The notes under the pieces: model-generated
Seen by the model: the letters and a program-made list of their open reading frames with translations, nothing else
What the model was told of the DNA's origin: nothing
Database searches by the model: none
Made by a program: the position numbers and the translations under genes
Shown here: in pieces, positions 15,925 through 25,521 of the stretch
How the letters are laid out: the number at the start of each line of letters is the position of its first letter
How positions within the stretch are numbered: the first letter of the stretch is position 1
DNA from: an uncultured Clostridia bacterium
Lineage (GTDB): Bacteria; Bacillota; Clostridia; TANB77; CAG-508
Assembly: GCA_948530865.1 (NCBI GenBank)
Contig: CAOTKV010000013.1
Coordinates: 2,581 to 53,579, forward strand
Length of the DNA stretch: 50,999 nucleotides
Direction: 5' to 3'

Positions 15925-16959
15925 ATGATAGATTTAGAATTTTATAAAAATAAAAAAGTATTTATAACAGGACATACAGGATTTAAAGGAACATGGCTTT
16001 GCAAAATTTTGAGTGATGCTGGAGCAATAGTAAAAGGATATGCTTTAGAGCCAGAAGAAAATAGTTTGTTCGCTAAAATTAATTTAGGTAGAAAGATTAA
16101 TTCTATTTATGGAGATATAAGAAATTTAGAAAATTTAAAAAAAGAATTCGATGAATTTAATCCAGAAATTGTAATACATTTAGCTGCTCAACCAATAGTT
16201 AGAAAAGCGTATGAAATGCCAGTATATACATATGAAACAAATGTAATGGGTACTGTAAATATTTTAGAATGTATAAGAACAAATAAATCTGTAAAATCTT
16301 TTTTAAATGTAACAACAGATAAAGTGTATGAAAATAATGAAGAAGAGTATGCGTATAAAGAGGAAGACAGACTTAATGGATATGATCCATATTCAAATAG
16401 TAAATCTTGTTCGGAATTAGTTACAGATGCATATAAAAAATCATATTTTTCTGATAATAGTGTTAGAATTTCTACTGCAAGAGCAGGAAATGTTATAGGT
16501 GGAGGAGATATTTCTCGAGATAGAATCATACCAGACTGTGTTAGAGCTGCCAAAAAAAATGAAGATATAATTATAAGAAATCCAAATTCTATAAGACCAT
16601 ATCAACATGTTCTAGAGGCATTATTTGCATATTTAATGATAGCCCAAAAACAATATGATGAAAAATATGTAGGAAATTATAATGTTGGACCAAATGAAGA
16701 AGATATTATAAGAACTGAAGAATTAGTTAAAATATTTTGTAATAAATGGGGAGACGTTAAATATATAAATCAGACAGCTAATGGACCTTTTGAAAGTAAT
16801 TATTTAAAGTTAGATTGTAATAAAATAAAGAACATTTTTAATTGGAAACCTATTTGGAATATAGATAAAGCAGTAGAAAAAATTGTTGAATTTGAGAAGT
16901 GTGATATAGAAAATTTAGAAGAGTGTATGAAAAAACAGATTGAAGATTATATAAAATGA
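15925..16959 (+). CDS. rfbG: CDP-glucose 4,6-dehydratase
   Basis: 344 residues, slightly short of the usual ~357. Short-chain dehydrogenase/reductase fold: FITGHTGFKGTWLC is the NAD-binding GxxGxxG loop with the FKG variant typical of RfbG, HLAAQPIVRKAYE follows, and TTDKVYEN plus YDPYSNSKSCSEL supply the Thr-Asp and YxxxK active site. It converts CDP-glucose to CDP-4-keto-6-deoxyglucose using tightly bound NAD. The gene sits 6 nt after rfbF and ends 16 nt before the first GtrII-type gene, so it is clearly co-transcribed. Confidence 0.95.
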   Translation: MIDLEFYKNKKVFITGHTGFKGTWLCKILSDAGAIVKGYALEPEENSLFAKINLGRKINSIYGDIRNLENLKKEFDEFNPEIVIHLAAQPIVRKAYEMPVYTYETNVMGTVNILECIRTNKSVKSFLNVTTDKVYENNEEEYAYKEEDRLNGYDPYSNSKSCSELVTDAYKKSYFSDNSVRISTARAGNVIGGGDISRDRIIPDCVRAAKKNEDIIIRNPNSIRPYQHVLEALFAYLMIAQKQYDEKYVGNYNVGPNEEDIIRTEELVKIFCNKWGDVKYINQTANGPFESNYLKLDCNKIKNIFNWKPIWNIDKAVEKIVEFEKCDIENLEECMKKQIEDYIK

Positions 16960-16975
16960 TAGATGAGGAATATTA

Positions 16976-18526
16976 GTGGAAGAAAATAATATTTTGAAAA
17001 AAATAAAAAATTATATTACAAGTGAAAGAAAATTTGCTTTTTGTACAACGTTTATTACAGCATTATTAGTTCACTTTACATGTTACTCACAATTATTATC
17101 TATTTCAGATACATTTGCTAATGGAAGTTATTATTTACCAAGAGAGTGGGAAATATCGATTGGTAGATGGGGAATATATTTTCTTAATATATTAAGATTT
17201 GGAATTGTAAGTGACTTTTTTATATGCTTAATGTCATTTTTCTTTCTGAGTTTAACTTCGATTTTAATAAATGATTTACTGAAAATGAAATCTAAACTAC
17301 TGATTATAATAATATCAATAATAATTGCAACTGCGCCATATGTATATAATATATTATTGTATACATATACTTCAGATAGCTATTTTATAGCAATGTTTTT
17401 ATCAATATTATCTGTTAAATTTTTATTAAAGGAACAAAGAAAGTATCATATATATGGAATTATAGTTGTTATTTTTTATTTATCCATATATCAAACTTTT
17501 TTATCATTTACAATTTGTTTAGGTATTATGATTTTATTTTTAAATTTAGCCAAAAATAAAATCAATGTAAAAAAATTTCTAAAAAAAAGTTTTGTATTTA
17601 TAATAGATATAATTATTTCATTAATATTATATTATATTATAACAAAATTAATATTAAACATATTAAATATATCTGTTACAACATATTATGGAGTACATGA
17701 TGATTTCGGATATATTATAAAAAATTTATTTAAAGGAATATATTGGACTTATGAAGATTTTTATAGATTTTATTTTTCTGATGTAATGTTTAATAATTCC
17801 CCATATTTTAGACAAATAATTTATATAGGAATAGTAGTATTATTGAATATAAATATAATTATTTTTATTATTAAAAACAATTATGATTTTTCAAATAGAT
17901 TTATAAAAATATTAATTTTATATGTATTATTTTTGATGTTGCCAATAATGCAAAATAGCATACGTTTAATAGTTTTAAATTCATCACTTGCACCAACAAT
18001 GTGTGCCCCATATATAATTCCTATTATTATATATATTTCAAGCATTCAAGATTTTTTACATACCCAAAAAATAAAACGAAGACTAAACTGTATAGGAATT
18101 ATATTAAGTATTTATTTAATATATACATATATACTTATGGGAGAAGCAACATATATTTCATTAGAAAAAAATTATAATCAAATTTATTCACAGTTAATAA
18201 GAATAATAGATAGAATAGAAAATAATGAATGCTATTCAGAAGATATAAAATTAGCAATAATTGGAGATAGAGATTTTAAACAAAATATTTCTATATATAA
18301 GTTAGCATCGATAAGTGGTAGAATTGGATTTTATGGTCTTTATCCTACAAATTCAATATATAATACATATTTAAAAGAAGAATTTGGAATAAAAAACGAA
18401 TTTGCAACAAATGAAGAGATAGAAAAAGTTTGTGTAACTGATGAGTATAAAGAAATGAAAAATTTTCCAGATAAAGAATCTGTAAAATTTATTAATAATA
18501 TAATGGTTATAAAATTAGAAGAATAA
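16976..18526 (+). CDS. GtrII-type membrane glycosyltransferase, copy 1
   Basis: 516 residues from a GTG start behind GATGAGGA. About eleven hydrophobic spans and a C-terminal soluble part of ~110 residues. The first outside loop contains SDTFANGSYYLPREWEISIG and RWG, matching the glucosyl transferase GtrII family (O-antigen-modifying, GT-C fold), which moves sugars from polyprenyl phosphate to a glycan on the outer face of the membrane. It is a tandem paralogue of the next gene, sharing the loop, the GIKNEFATNEEIE region and the C terminus almost word for word. The donor is probably the lipid-linked sugar made by the GT2 at 27668. Confidence 0.8.
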   Translation: MEENNILKKIKNYITSERKFAFCTTFITALLVHFTCYSQLLSISDTFANGSYYLPREWEISIGRWGIYFLNILRFGIVSDFFICLMSFFFLSLTSILINDLLKMKSKLLIIIISIIIATAPYVYNILLYTYTSDSYFIAMFLSILSVKFLLKEQRKYHIYGIIVVIFYLSIYQTFLSFTICLGIMILFLNLAKNKINVKKFLKKSFVFIIDIIISLILYYIITKLILNILNISVTTYYGVHDDFGYIIKNLFKGIYWTYEDFYRFYFSDVMFNNSPYFRQIIYIGIVVLLNINIIIFIIKNNYDFSNRFIKILILYVLFLMLPIMQNSIRLIVLNSSLAPTMCAPYIIPIIIYISSIQDFLHTQKIKRRLNCIGIILSIYLIYTYILMGEATYISLEKNYNQIYSQLIRIIDRIENNECYSEDIKLAIIGDRDFKQNISIYKLASISGRIGFYGLYPTNSIYNTYLKEEFGIKNEFATNEEIEKVCVTDEYKEMKNFPDKESVKFINNIMVIKLEE

Positions 18527-18552
18527 ATATAGAAAATTTATGGAGAGTACAC

Positions 18553-20133
18553 ATGGATGAGAATAAATTTATTAGAACAATAGATAAATATTTTACATCG
18601 AACAGAAAATTAGCTTTTTTAGTAACATTTTTTACTGCACTAATAGCTCACTTTACATGTTATTCTCAATTAGTTGCAATAACAAATACATTTGCTAATG
18701 GAAGTTATTATCTACCAGGAGAGTGGGAAATATCAATTGGTAGATGGGGTATATATTTTTGGAATATATTAAGATTTGGAATAGTAAGTCCATTTTTTAT
18801 ATGTTTGACATCATTTTCGATTTTAGGGTTTATATCAATTTTAATTAATGATTTATTAAAAATAAAATCTAAAATTTTAACAATATTAGTATCAATGATA
18901 ATTTCAACATCACCATATGTATATAATATTTTATTATATACATATACAGCTGATACATATTTTATTTCAATGCTATTAGCAGTATTAGCAGTTAAATTTT
19001 TATTAGAAAAATCTAAAAGAAATAATATATATGGAATTATTTGTATTATTATGAGTTTTTCTATATATCAAACGTTTTTGTCTATAACCGTTATATTGTC
19101 AATTATGATTATTTTTTTCGAATATATAAGAAATGATATAAAGTTTAAAGAATTTTTGAAAGATATTTTGAAACTGCTATCTAAAATTACTTTTGCTTTA
19201 ATTTTATATTATATTATAACTAAAATAATTTTGAAAATAAAGGGAATAGAAATATCTAATTACTATGGTATAGAAGATGATTTTAGATATATAATATTAA
19301 ACCTATTTAATGGTGTAATTGGAGCTTATGAAGATTGGATATATTATTATTTTTCTAGTTTATTCACTGGGAAACTGAAATATATTATAAGTGGTATTTA
19401 TTTAATGATATTTATGATGTTAAATATCAATATTATTATGATGATTTTAAAAAATGGTAAAAATTTTGAAGATAAATTTACTAAAATTTTATGTTGGTAT
19501 ATATTATTTTTGATATTACCAATAATGCAAAATTGTATTAGATTAATAGTTCCTACTTCAGCAATAGCACCGACTACTATTGTTTCATATATTATTCCGA
19601 TTATTATATATGTATACACAATTCAGCAGATGAGTTGTTTGACAAAAAGCAATAAAAAAATGAATTTTTGGGGAATTTTGCTAACTATATATTTAATTTA
19701 TTCATATACATTTGTAGGAGAGTCAACATATATTGCATTAAAGAAAAATTATAACCAAATTCATTCACAGTTAGTAAGAGTGATAGATAGGATAGAAAAC
19801 AATAAAGATTATACTCCAAATATGAAAATTAAAATAATTGGTGGTAAGGACTATAAAACTTATATTCCAATATATGAATTTGCTAGCTTAAATCGAAGAG
19901 TTGGTTTTTTCGGTGATGTAGGAAATATTCCATTAACCTATTTAAAAGAAGAATTTGGAATAAAAAATGAATTTGCAACAGATGAAGAAATGGAAGAAAT
20001 ATATAATACAGAGGAATATAAGAAAATGAAAGAATTTCCAGATGAAGAGTCTGTAAAAGTAATTAACAATGTGCTGGTTGTAAAATTAGAAAATAGTGAA
20101 TATAGTATAAATAAAATAAAACAGGAGAATTAA
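18553..20133 (+). CDS. GtrII-type membrane glycosyltransferase, copy 2
   Basis: 526 residues, paralogous to copy 1 along its full length. The loop reads TNTFANGSYYLPGEWEISIG then RWG; the C terminus again has EEFGIKNEFATDEEME. Differences are concentrated in the middle membrane spans and the last 15 residues, so the two probably share mechanism but differ in acceptor or donor. GtrII-family proteins transfer a sugar from polyprenyl phosphate to extracytoplasmic glycans. ATG follows TGGAGAG. The stop is 1 nt before the start of rfbH, indicating translational coupling. Confidence 0.8.
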   Translation: MDENKFIRTIDKYFTSNRKLAFLVTFFTALIAHFTCYSQLVAITNTFANGSYYLPGEWEISIGRWGIYFWNILRFGIVSPFFICLTSFSILGFISILINDLLKIKSKILTILVSMIISTSPYVYNILLYTYTADTYFISMLLAVLAVKFLLEKSKRNNIYGIICIIMSFSIYQTFLSITVILSIMIIFFEYIRNDIKFKEFLKDILKLLSKITFALILYYIITKIILKIKGIEISNYYGIEDDFRYIILNLFNGVIGAYEDWIYYYFSSLFTGKLKYIISGIYLMIFMMLNINIIMMILKNGKNFEDKFTKILCWYILFLILPIMQNCIRLIVPTSAIAPTTIVSYIIPIIIYVYTIQQMSCLTKSNKKMNFWGILLTIYLIYSYTFVGESTYIALKKNYNQIHSQLVRVIDRIENNKDYTPNMKIKIIGGKDYKTYIPIYEFASLNRRVGFFGDVGNIPLTYLKEEFGIKNEFATDEEMEEIYNTEEYKKMKEFPDEESVKVINNVLVVKLENSEYSINKIKQEN

Positions 20134-20134
20134 A

Positions 20135-21472
20135 ATGTTTGAAGGTAAATCTGAAAAGGAAGCAAAAAATGAAATTTTAGATATAGTAAAAGAGTATTGT
20201 AATAAATATCATAATGTAAAAAAGGAATTTAAAGAAGGAGATAAAATAGCATATTCATCAAGAGTATATGACTATTCTGAAATGGTTAATTTAGTAGACA
20301 GTTCTTTAGAATTTTGGCTTACATCAGGAAGATACACTAAAGAATTTGAAGAAAAATTTGCTAAGTTTTTAGATGTAAAATACTGTAGTTTAGTGAATTC
20401 TGGTTCTTCTGCAAATTTACTTGCTTTTATGAGTTTAACCTCTCCGCTTTTAAAAGAAAGGAAAATAAAACGAGGAGATGAAGTAATTACAGTTGCAGCA
20501 GGATTTCCAACTACTATTTCACCAATAGTTCAATATGGAGCAATTCCAATATTTGTAGATGTTACAATACCAGAATATAATATAGATTTTACCATGTTAG
20601 AAAAAGCATTATCAGAAAAAACAAAAGCAGTTATGATTGCACATACTTTAGGTAATCCATTTGATTTAAAAAGAGTAAAAGAATTTTGTGATAAAAATAA
20701 TATATGGTTAATAGAAGATAATTGTGATGCATTAGGAAGTAAATATATAATTGATGGAAAAGAACAATTTACTGGAACTATTGGAGATATTGGAACTTCA
20801 AGTTTCTATCCACCACATCACATGACAATGGGAGAAGGTGGAGCTGTATATACTGATAATCCACTATTACATAAAATAATACGATCTTTTAGAGATTGGG
20901 GAAGAGAATGTAGTTGTCCATCAGGAGTAGATAATTTGTGTGGATATAGGTTTGACAGACAATTTGGAGAATTACCAATTGGATATGATCATAAATATGT
21001 ATATTCTCATTTTGGATATAATTTAAAAGCAACAGATATGCAAGCAGCGGTTGGATGTGCCCAACTTGAAAAAATAGAATATTTTTCAAAAAGAAGACAA
21101 GAAAACTTTAATAGATTAAAAGAAGGTTTAAAAGATTGTACTGATAAATTAATTTTACCAGAAGCAACTGAAAATTCTATTCCAAGTTGGTTTGGATTTT
21201 TAATCACTTGTAAAGATGGAGTAGATAGAAATAAATTAGTTAAATCATTAGAGAAATCAGGAATTCAAACTCGAAATTTATTTGCTGGAAATATTATAAA
21301 ACATCCGTGTTTTAATGAAATGAGAGAGAATAATATAGGATATAGAGTAGTTGGAGAATTGAAAAATACAGATACAATAATGAATAATAGTTTTTGGATA
21401 GGTGTTTATCCAGGAATGACAGACGAAATGATAGACTATATGATAGAAAAAATAAGAGATAATATTAAATAA
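20135..21472 (+). CDS. rfbH: CDP-4-keto-6-deoxyglucose 3-dehydratase (RfbH/DdhC/E1)
   Basis: 445 residues; the family is ~437. An aspartate aminotransferase-fold enzyme that uses PMP and a [2Fe-2S] cluster to remove the C3 hydroxyl of CDP-4-keto-6-deoxyglucose. The PLP lysine of the fold is replaced by His (SFYPPHHMTMGEGG, H228), which distinguishes it from sugar aminotransferases. The cluster ligands sit in RECSCPSGVDNLCGYRF. GSSANLLAFMSLTSPLL is the usual cofactor-phosphate loop. The reaction needs a ferredoxin-type reductase (E3/DdhD), and none is found in this operon. Product: after reduction, CDP-4-keto-3,6-dideoxyglucose, the branch point to abequose, paratose, tyvelose, ascarylose and yersiniose. 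Confidence 0.95.
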   Translation: MFEGKSEKEAKNEILDIVKEYCNKYHNVKKEFKEGDKIAYSSRVYDYSEMVNLVDSSLEFWLTSGRYTKEFEEKFAKFLDVKYCSLVNSGSSANLLAFMSLTSPLLKERKIKRGDEVITVAAGFPTTISPIVQYGAIPIFVDVTIPEYNIDFTMLEKALSEKTKAVMIAHTLGNPFDLKRVKEFCDKNNIWLIEDNCDALGSKYIIDGKEQFTGTIGDIGTSSFYPPHHMTMGEGGAVYTDNPLLHKIIRSFRDWGRECSCPSGVDNLCGYRFDRQFGELPIGYDHKYVYSHFGYNLKATDMQAAVGCAQLEKIEYFSKRRQENFNRLKEGLKDCTDKLILPEATENSIPSWFGFLITCKDGVDRNKLVKSLEKSGIQTRNLFAGNIIKHPCFNEMRENNIGYRVVGELKNTDTIMNNSFWIGVYPGMTDEMIDYMIEKIRDNIK

Positions 21473-21495
21473 TTTATTAATAAAATGAGGGTAAA

Positions 21496-22350
21496 ATGAA
21501 TGGACTAAGAAACAGTGTTTTTAATAAAGTTTTTGATAGATGTGAAAAAAATATAATTACAAAAAAGTTAATATATTTTACTATTCAAATAGGTATTGCA
21601 GACTTTATTTATAGAATCTTTAGTAAAGATTATTTGGAAAAGAGAGAAGAATTCTTTGATGAAAATAAAGAAAGAATAGAGAAAAATATAAATATTTTAG
21701 AAGATGAAAATTCAAAAGAAATTTATAAAAAAATGATATTATACAGATGTAAAAGAAAAAGAAAAGACTTTCCAAATTATAATTTGAAAAATATATATTT
21801 TCCAACCGATATAATTAAATTAAAAAATAATGAGATATTTGTAGATTGTGGAGCATATATAGGTGATACAATAGAAAAATTTTTTTCAGAAAGCAATTAC
21901 AATTACGATAGAGTTGTTGCTTTTGAACCTGATAAAGATAATTTTGAAAAATTAAAAATATTTGAAGAAAAATATAAGAATATTTATTGTTTTCCTTATG
22001 GGACTTGGATAAAAAAAGAAATATTGAGATTTAATTCAGGAAATCTTGCGGGTTCATCAATCTCAGATGAAGGAAGCAATACGATTGAAGTAGTTAATTT
22101 AGATAGCATAGAAGAATGCCAAAATGCTACTTTTATAAAAATGGATATAGAAGGTTCAGAGTTAGAAACTTTAAAAGGTGCTGAAAAAATAATTTTAAAA
22201 AATAAACCTAAATTAGCAATATGTATATACCATAGTGATAATGATATGATTGATATAATTGAATATATACATAAATTAGTTCCAGAGTATAAAATATATT
22301 TAAGACAACATGGAATTAATGAAGCAGATACTGTAATATATTGTATTTAG
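21496..22350 (+). CDS. FkbM-family methyltransferase
   Basis: 284 residues. An N-terminal ~100 residue helical segment precedes a SAM-dependent fold: FVDCGAYIGDTIEKF is the SAM-binding loop, VVAFEPDKDNFEKLK the acidic ribose contact, and FIKMDIEGSELETLKGAE the FkbM signature. Members O-methylate sugars or polyketides. In this operon it likely methylates a hydroxyl on the finished sugar or glycan. The last codons are followed closely by a double ribosome binding site (AAAAGGAGGAAAAGGAGG) for the aldolase gene. Acceptor cannot be told from sequence. Confidence 0.88.
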   Translation: MNGLRNSVFNKVFDRCEKNIITKKLIYFTIQIGIADFIYRIFSKDYLEKREEFFDENKERIEKNINILEDENSKEIYKKMILYRCKRKRKDFPNYNLKNIYFPTDIIKLKNNEIFVDCGAYIGDTIEKFFSESNYNYDRVVAFEPDKDNFEKLKIFEEKYKNIYCFPYGTWIKKEILRFNSGNLAGSSISDEGSNTIEVVNLDSIEECQNATFIKMDIEGSELETLKGAEKIILKNKPKLAICIYHSDNDMIDIIEYIHKLVPEYKIYLRQHGINEADTVIYCI

Positions 22351-22376
22351 AGAAAAGGAGGAAAAGGAGGAAAAAC

Positions 22377-23009
22377 ATGGATAAAATAGATGTTATTCAA
22401 AAAATCAAAAGAGAAAAAATAATTTCTGTAATAAGAAGTGAAAATCAAGAAGAGATAGAAAAAATAATTGATTCAATAGTCGCAGGAGGAGTGCATTTAA
22501 TTGAAATTACAATGACAGTTCCAAATGCAGTAGGAATAATAGAAGGACTAGTAAAAAAATATAAAAATACAGACGTTACAATAGGAGCAGGAACTGTATT
22601 AGATGCAGAAACAGCAAAATTAGTAATAAATGCAGGAGCAGAATTTGTTGTTAGTCCTATTTTTGATAAAGATTTAATGAAAATGTGTAATAGATATAGA
22701 GTATTAATGATTCCAGGGATAGCTACACCAACAGAAGCAAATGTAGCAATGGAACATGGAGCAGATATAGTAAAATTATTCCCAAGAAATGCATATGGAC
22801 CAGAAATTATAAAAGTATTTAGAGGACCATTCCCATACATTCAAATAATTCCAACAGGAAATATATCATTAGAAGATTCAGATAAATGGGTAAAGAACGG
22901 AGCTATTGCAATTGGAGTTGGTGGAGAAATTGTAAATCCTGCTAAAAAAGGAGATTTTGATAAAACAACAGAAATGGCAAGAGCTTTTATAGAGAAAGTA
23001 AATAGTTAG
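22377..23009 (+). CDS. KDPG/KHG-type aldolase
   Basis: 210 residues from ATG 22377, chosen because it follows two tandem AAGGAGG sites; the frame runs on to 22341 inside the previous gene. Class I TIM-barrel aldolase: LIEITMTVPNA holds the catalytic Glu, IGAGTVLDAETAKL and FVVSPIFDKDL are phosphate and substrate loops, PGIATPTEANVA follows, and DIVKLFPRN contains the Schiff-base Lys. Known relatives cleave 2-keto-3-deoxy-6-phosphogluconate or 4-hydroxy-2-oxoglutarate to pyruvate plus an aldehyde. Its place next to a ThDP enzyme suggests either supply of pyruvate or a direct aldol step in building a branched sugar. Central sugar-acid metabolism is less likely given the context. Confidence 0.88.
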   Translation: MDKIDVIQKIKREKIISVIRSENQEEIEKIIDSIVAGGVHLIEITMTVPNAVGIIEGLVKKYKNTDVTIGAGTVLDAETAKLVINAGAEFVVSPIFDKDLMKMCNRYRVLMIPGIATPTEANVAMEHGADIVKLFPRNAYGPEIIKVFRGPFPYIQIIPTGNISLEDSDKWVKNGAIAIGVGGEIVNPAKKGDFDKTTEMARAFIEKVNS

Positions 23010-23034
23010 TTTTTGAAAGGAATAGTACTAGTAA

Positions 23035-24840
23035 ATGAAAGTTAAATTATCAGATTATGTTGCAGATTTTTTAGTAAATAATGGAATAACAGATATGTTC
23101 ACAGTAACTGGTGGCGGCGCAATGCATTTGAATGATAGTTTTGGACATAAAGAAGGCTTACATTGTATATATAATCATCATGAGCAAGCTTGTAGTATAG
23201 CATCAGAAGGATATAATAGATTAACAAATAAGTTATCTGCTGTATGTGTTACAACAGGACCAGGTGGAACCAATGCAATTACAGGTGTATATGGTGCATG
23301 GGTAGATTCTATACCAATGTTTGTTATATCTGGACAAGTTAAAAGAGAAACAACAATTGCATTTACTGATGTGAAACTAAGACAACTTGGTGATCAAGAA
23401 TTTAATATTGTAGATTGTGTTTCAACAATGACTAAATATGCTATTATGGTAAAAAATCCAGAAGATATAAAGTATCACTTAGAAAAAGCTTTATATTTAG
23501 CAACAAATGGTAGACCAGGACCAGTTTGGATTGATATTCCAATTGATGTACAAGCAGCAATTATAGAAATAGATGATTTAAAAGGATTTAGTGCTATTGA
23601 AGAAGGATTAAAAGAAAATCCAATATATGATGAAAAATATACTAATTTGATATTAGAGAAAATTAGAAATTCAAAAAGACCAGTTATTTTAGTGGGAACT
23701 GGAATTAGACTAGCAGATAGCCACAAAGAATTTTTAAAGCTAATAGAAAAATTAAAAATCCCAGTAGTAACAGCATGGAATGCACATGATGTACTTGCAA
23801 ATGATAATCCATATTTTGTTGGAAAACCAGGAACAGTCGGAACTCGTGGAGGAAATTTCGTTGTACAAAATAGTGATTTATTAATTTCAATTGGTTGTAG
23901 ATTAAATATCAGAATGATTAGTTATAATTATAAAAGTTTTGCTAAAAATGCATATAAAATTGTTATAGATATTGACGAAAATGAATTGAAAAAGCCAACA
24001 ATATCGGTAGATATGCCAATACATGCAAATTTAAAAGATGTAATTAATTCATTATTGAATTCAGATTATAACGAAGATAAAAAGCATGAAAAATGGCTAA
24101 AATGGTGCAAAAATATAAATGAAAAATATCCAGTAGTACTTGATAAGTATTATGAAAAGAGTTCACCAGTAAATCCATATATTTTTATAGATAAATTATT
24201 TGATGAATTACAAGAAAATGATAAAATTATTGTTGGAAATGGAAGTGCTTGTGTAATAGGGTTTCAAGGGGCAAAAATAAAACAAAATCAAAGATTATTT
24301 ACTAATTCAGGATGTGCAGCTATGGGATATGGATTTCCAGCAGCGATAGGTGGAGCTATTGCTTCAAGAGGTGAAAGAGTGGTATGTTTAGATGGAGATG
24401 GAAGTTTTCAAATGAATATACAAGAATTACAAACAGTAGTACATAATAAATTGAATTTAAAAATATTTATTTTAAATAATAATGGATATCATTCTATAAG
24501 ACAGACACAAAAAAATTTATTTAATCTACCTTTAGTTGGAGTATGTAAAGAAAATGGTATAAGTTTTCCAGATATGGAAAAAATTGCTTATGCATATGGA
24601 ATAAATTTTAAAAGAATAGAAAATATTCAGAATATTAATGAACAAATATCAGAAGTTTTAAAGACAGAAGGACCTATTATTTGTGAAGTGATATTAGATG
24701 AAAATCAAAATTTTGAGCCTAAACTATCTTCAAAAGTTCTACCTGATGGAACAATGCAATCACCTGAACTTGATGATATGTTTCCATTTATAGACCAAGA
24801 AGAATATGATAAGATAAAACGAGAAGTTTTAGAAATATGA
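23035..24840 (+). CDS. ThDP-dependent decarboxylase/ligase, acetolactate synthase-like (YerE-like?)
   Basis: 601 residues with three domains. The N-terminal PYR domain has TVTGGGAMHLND and HHEQACSIASEGYNRL, with Glu50 as the residue that activates ThDP. The middle domain shows GTPGTVG-like GKPGTVGTRGGNF. The C-terminal PP domain has GDGSFQMNIQEL and FILNNNGYHS, the GDG...NN cofactor motif. The family decarboxylates a 2-keto acid and adds the acyl unit to a carbonyl. In Yersinia YerE, such an enzyme joins pyruvate-derived acetyl to C4 of CDP-4-keto-3,6-dideoxyglucose. The neighbouring rfbF-rfbG-rfbH genes supply exactly that substrate, so this role is inferred here. A biosynthetic acetolactate synthase is unlikely: there is no small subunit or ilv gene. 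Confidence 0.85.
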   Translation: MKVKLSDYVADFLVNNGITDMFTVTGGGAMHLNDSFGHKEGLHCIYNHHEQACSIASEGYNRLTNKLSAVCVTTGPGGTNAITGVYGAWVDSIPMFVISGQVKRETTIAFTDVKLRQLGDQEFNIVDCVSTMTKYAIMVKNPEDIKYHLEKALYLATNGRPGPVWIDIPIDVQAAIIEIDDLKGFSAIEEGLKENPIYDEKYTNLILEKIRNSKRPVILVGTGIRLADSHKEFLKLIEKLKIPVVTAWNAHDVLANDNPYFVGKPGTVGTRGGNFVVQNSDLLISIGCRLNIRMISYNYKSFAKNAYKIVIDIDENELKKPTISVDMPIHANLKDVINSLLNSDYNEDKKHEKWLKWCKNINEKYPVVLDKYYEKSSPVNPYIFIDKLFDELQENDKIIVGNGSACVIGFQGAKIKQNQRLFTNSGCAAMGYGFPAAIGGAIASRGERVVCLDGDGSFQMNIQELQTVVHNKLNLKIFILNNNGYHSIRQTQKNLFNLPLVGVCKENGISFPDMEKIAYAYGINFKRIENIQNINEQISEVLKTEGPIICEVILDENQNFEPKLSSKVLPDGTMQSPELDDMFPFIDQEEYDKIKREVLEI

Positions 24841-24850
24841 GGAAGTAAAT

Positions 24851-25513
24851 ATGAAAAAAATTTGTATATTTGATTTTGATGGAACACTGATGAATACTAT
24901 AACAGATGTCGCTATATGTTTTAATAAAACATTAGAAAAGTTTGGATATAATTCTCATCCAATAGAATTATATAATAATTTTGTTGGTGGAAATTTAGAA
25001 ACTGTAATTGGAAAGTTATTAAGTTATAATCAAACTAAAACTGCAACAGAATCAGATATAAATAATATAAAGGCTTATTATTCAAATTTATATTTAACTT
25101 GTAATAAAGAAAATACTAGACCATATGAAGGAATAATTGAATTATTAAAAAAGATGCAAGAAAATAATATATTACTTGCAATAAATACAAATAAAAAACA
25201 AGCTTTAACAGAAGATTTATGTGATAAATTTTTTAAAGAAATAAAATTCGAAAAAATTATTGGATATTCTGATGATTATCCATCAAAACCAGATCCAACA
25301 GCAGTATATGATATTTTAAAAAGTACAAATTTAGAGAAAAAAGATGCGGTATATATTGGAGATGGTTTAAGTGATGTAAAAACTGCTGAAAATGCAGGTA
25401 TAGACGTTGTTTTTGTTGAATGGGGACAAGGCAAAGAAGAGGATAAGAATAACAAAGCAGTAAAATTTATAGCAAAAGAAGTTAAAGATATATATGATTA
25501 TATTGTTAATTGA
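24851..25513 (+). CDS. HAD-family phosphatase, phosphoglycolate phosphatase-like
   Basis: 220 residues. Motif I FDFDGTLMNT holds the nucleophilic Asp, motif II lies in AINTNKKQALTED, motif III is the Lys of YPSKPDPTAVYDIL, and motif IV is YIGDGLSDVKTAENAG. An alpha-helical cap sits between motifs I and II, as in Gph/PGP-type phosphatases. Its position between the ThDP enzyme and the sugar reductase suggests dephosphorylation of a sugar or keto-acid phosphate made in this pathway, for example an aldolase product or substrate. Start codon follows TGAGGAAG, 10 nt after the upstream stop. Confidence 0.88.
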   Translation: MKKICIFDFDGTLMNTITDVAICFNKTLEKFGYNSHPIELYNNFVGGNLETVIGKLLSYNQTKTATESDINNIKAYYSNLYLTCNKENTRPYEGIIELLKKMQENNILLAINTNKKQALTEDLCDKFFKEIKFEKIIGYSDDYPSKPDPTAVYDILKSTNLEKKDAVYIGDGLSDVKTAENAGIDVVFVEWGQGKEEDKNNKAVKFIAKEVKDIYDYIVN

Positions 25514-25521
25514 GGTATTAT

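Noticed and set aside
23035..24840. Annotation as ordinary acetolactate synthase (IlvB)
   Set aside because: No IlvN or other branched-chain genes, and it sits within a CDP-deoxysugar operon; a YerE-like role fits better, though not proven.
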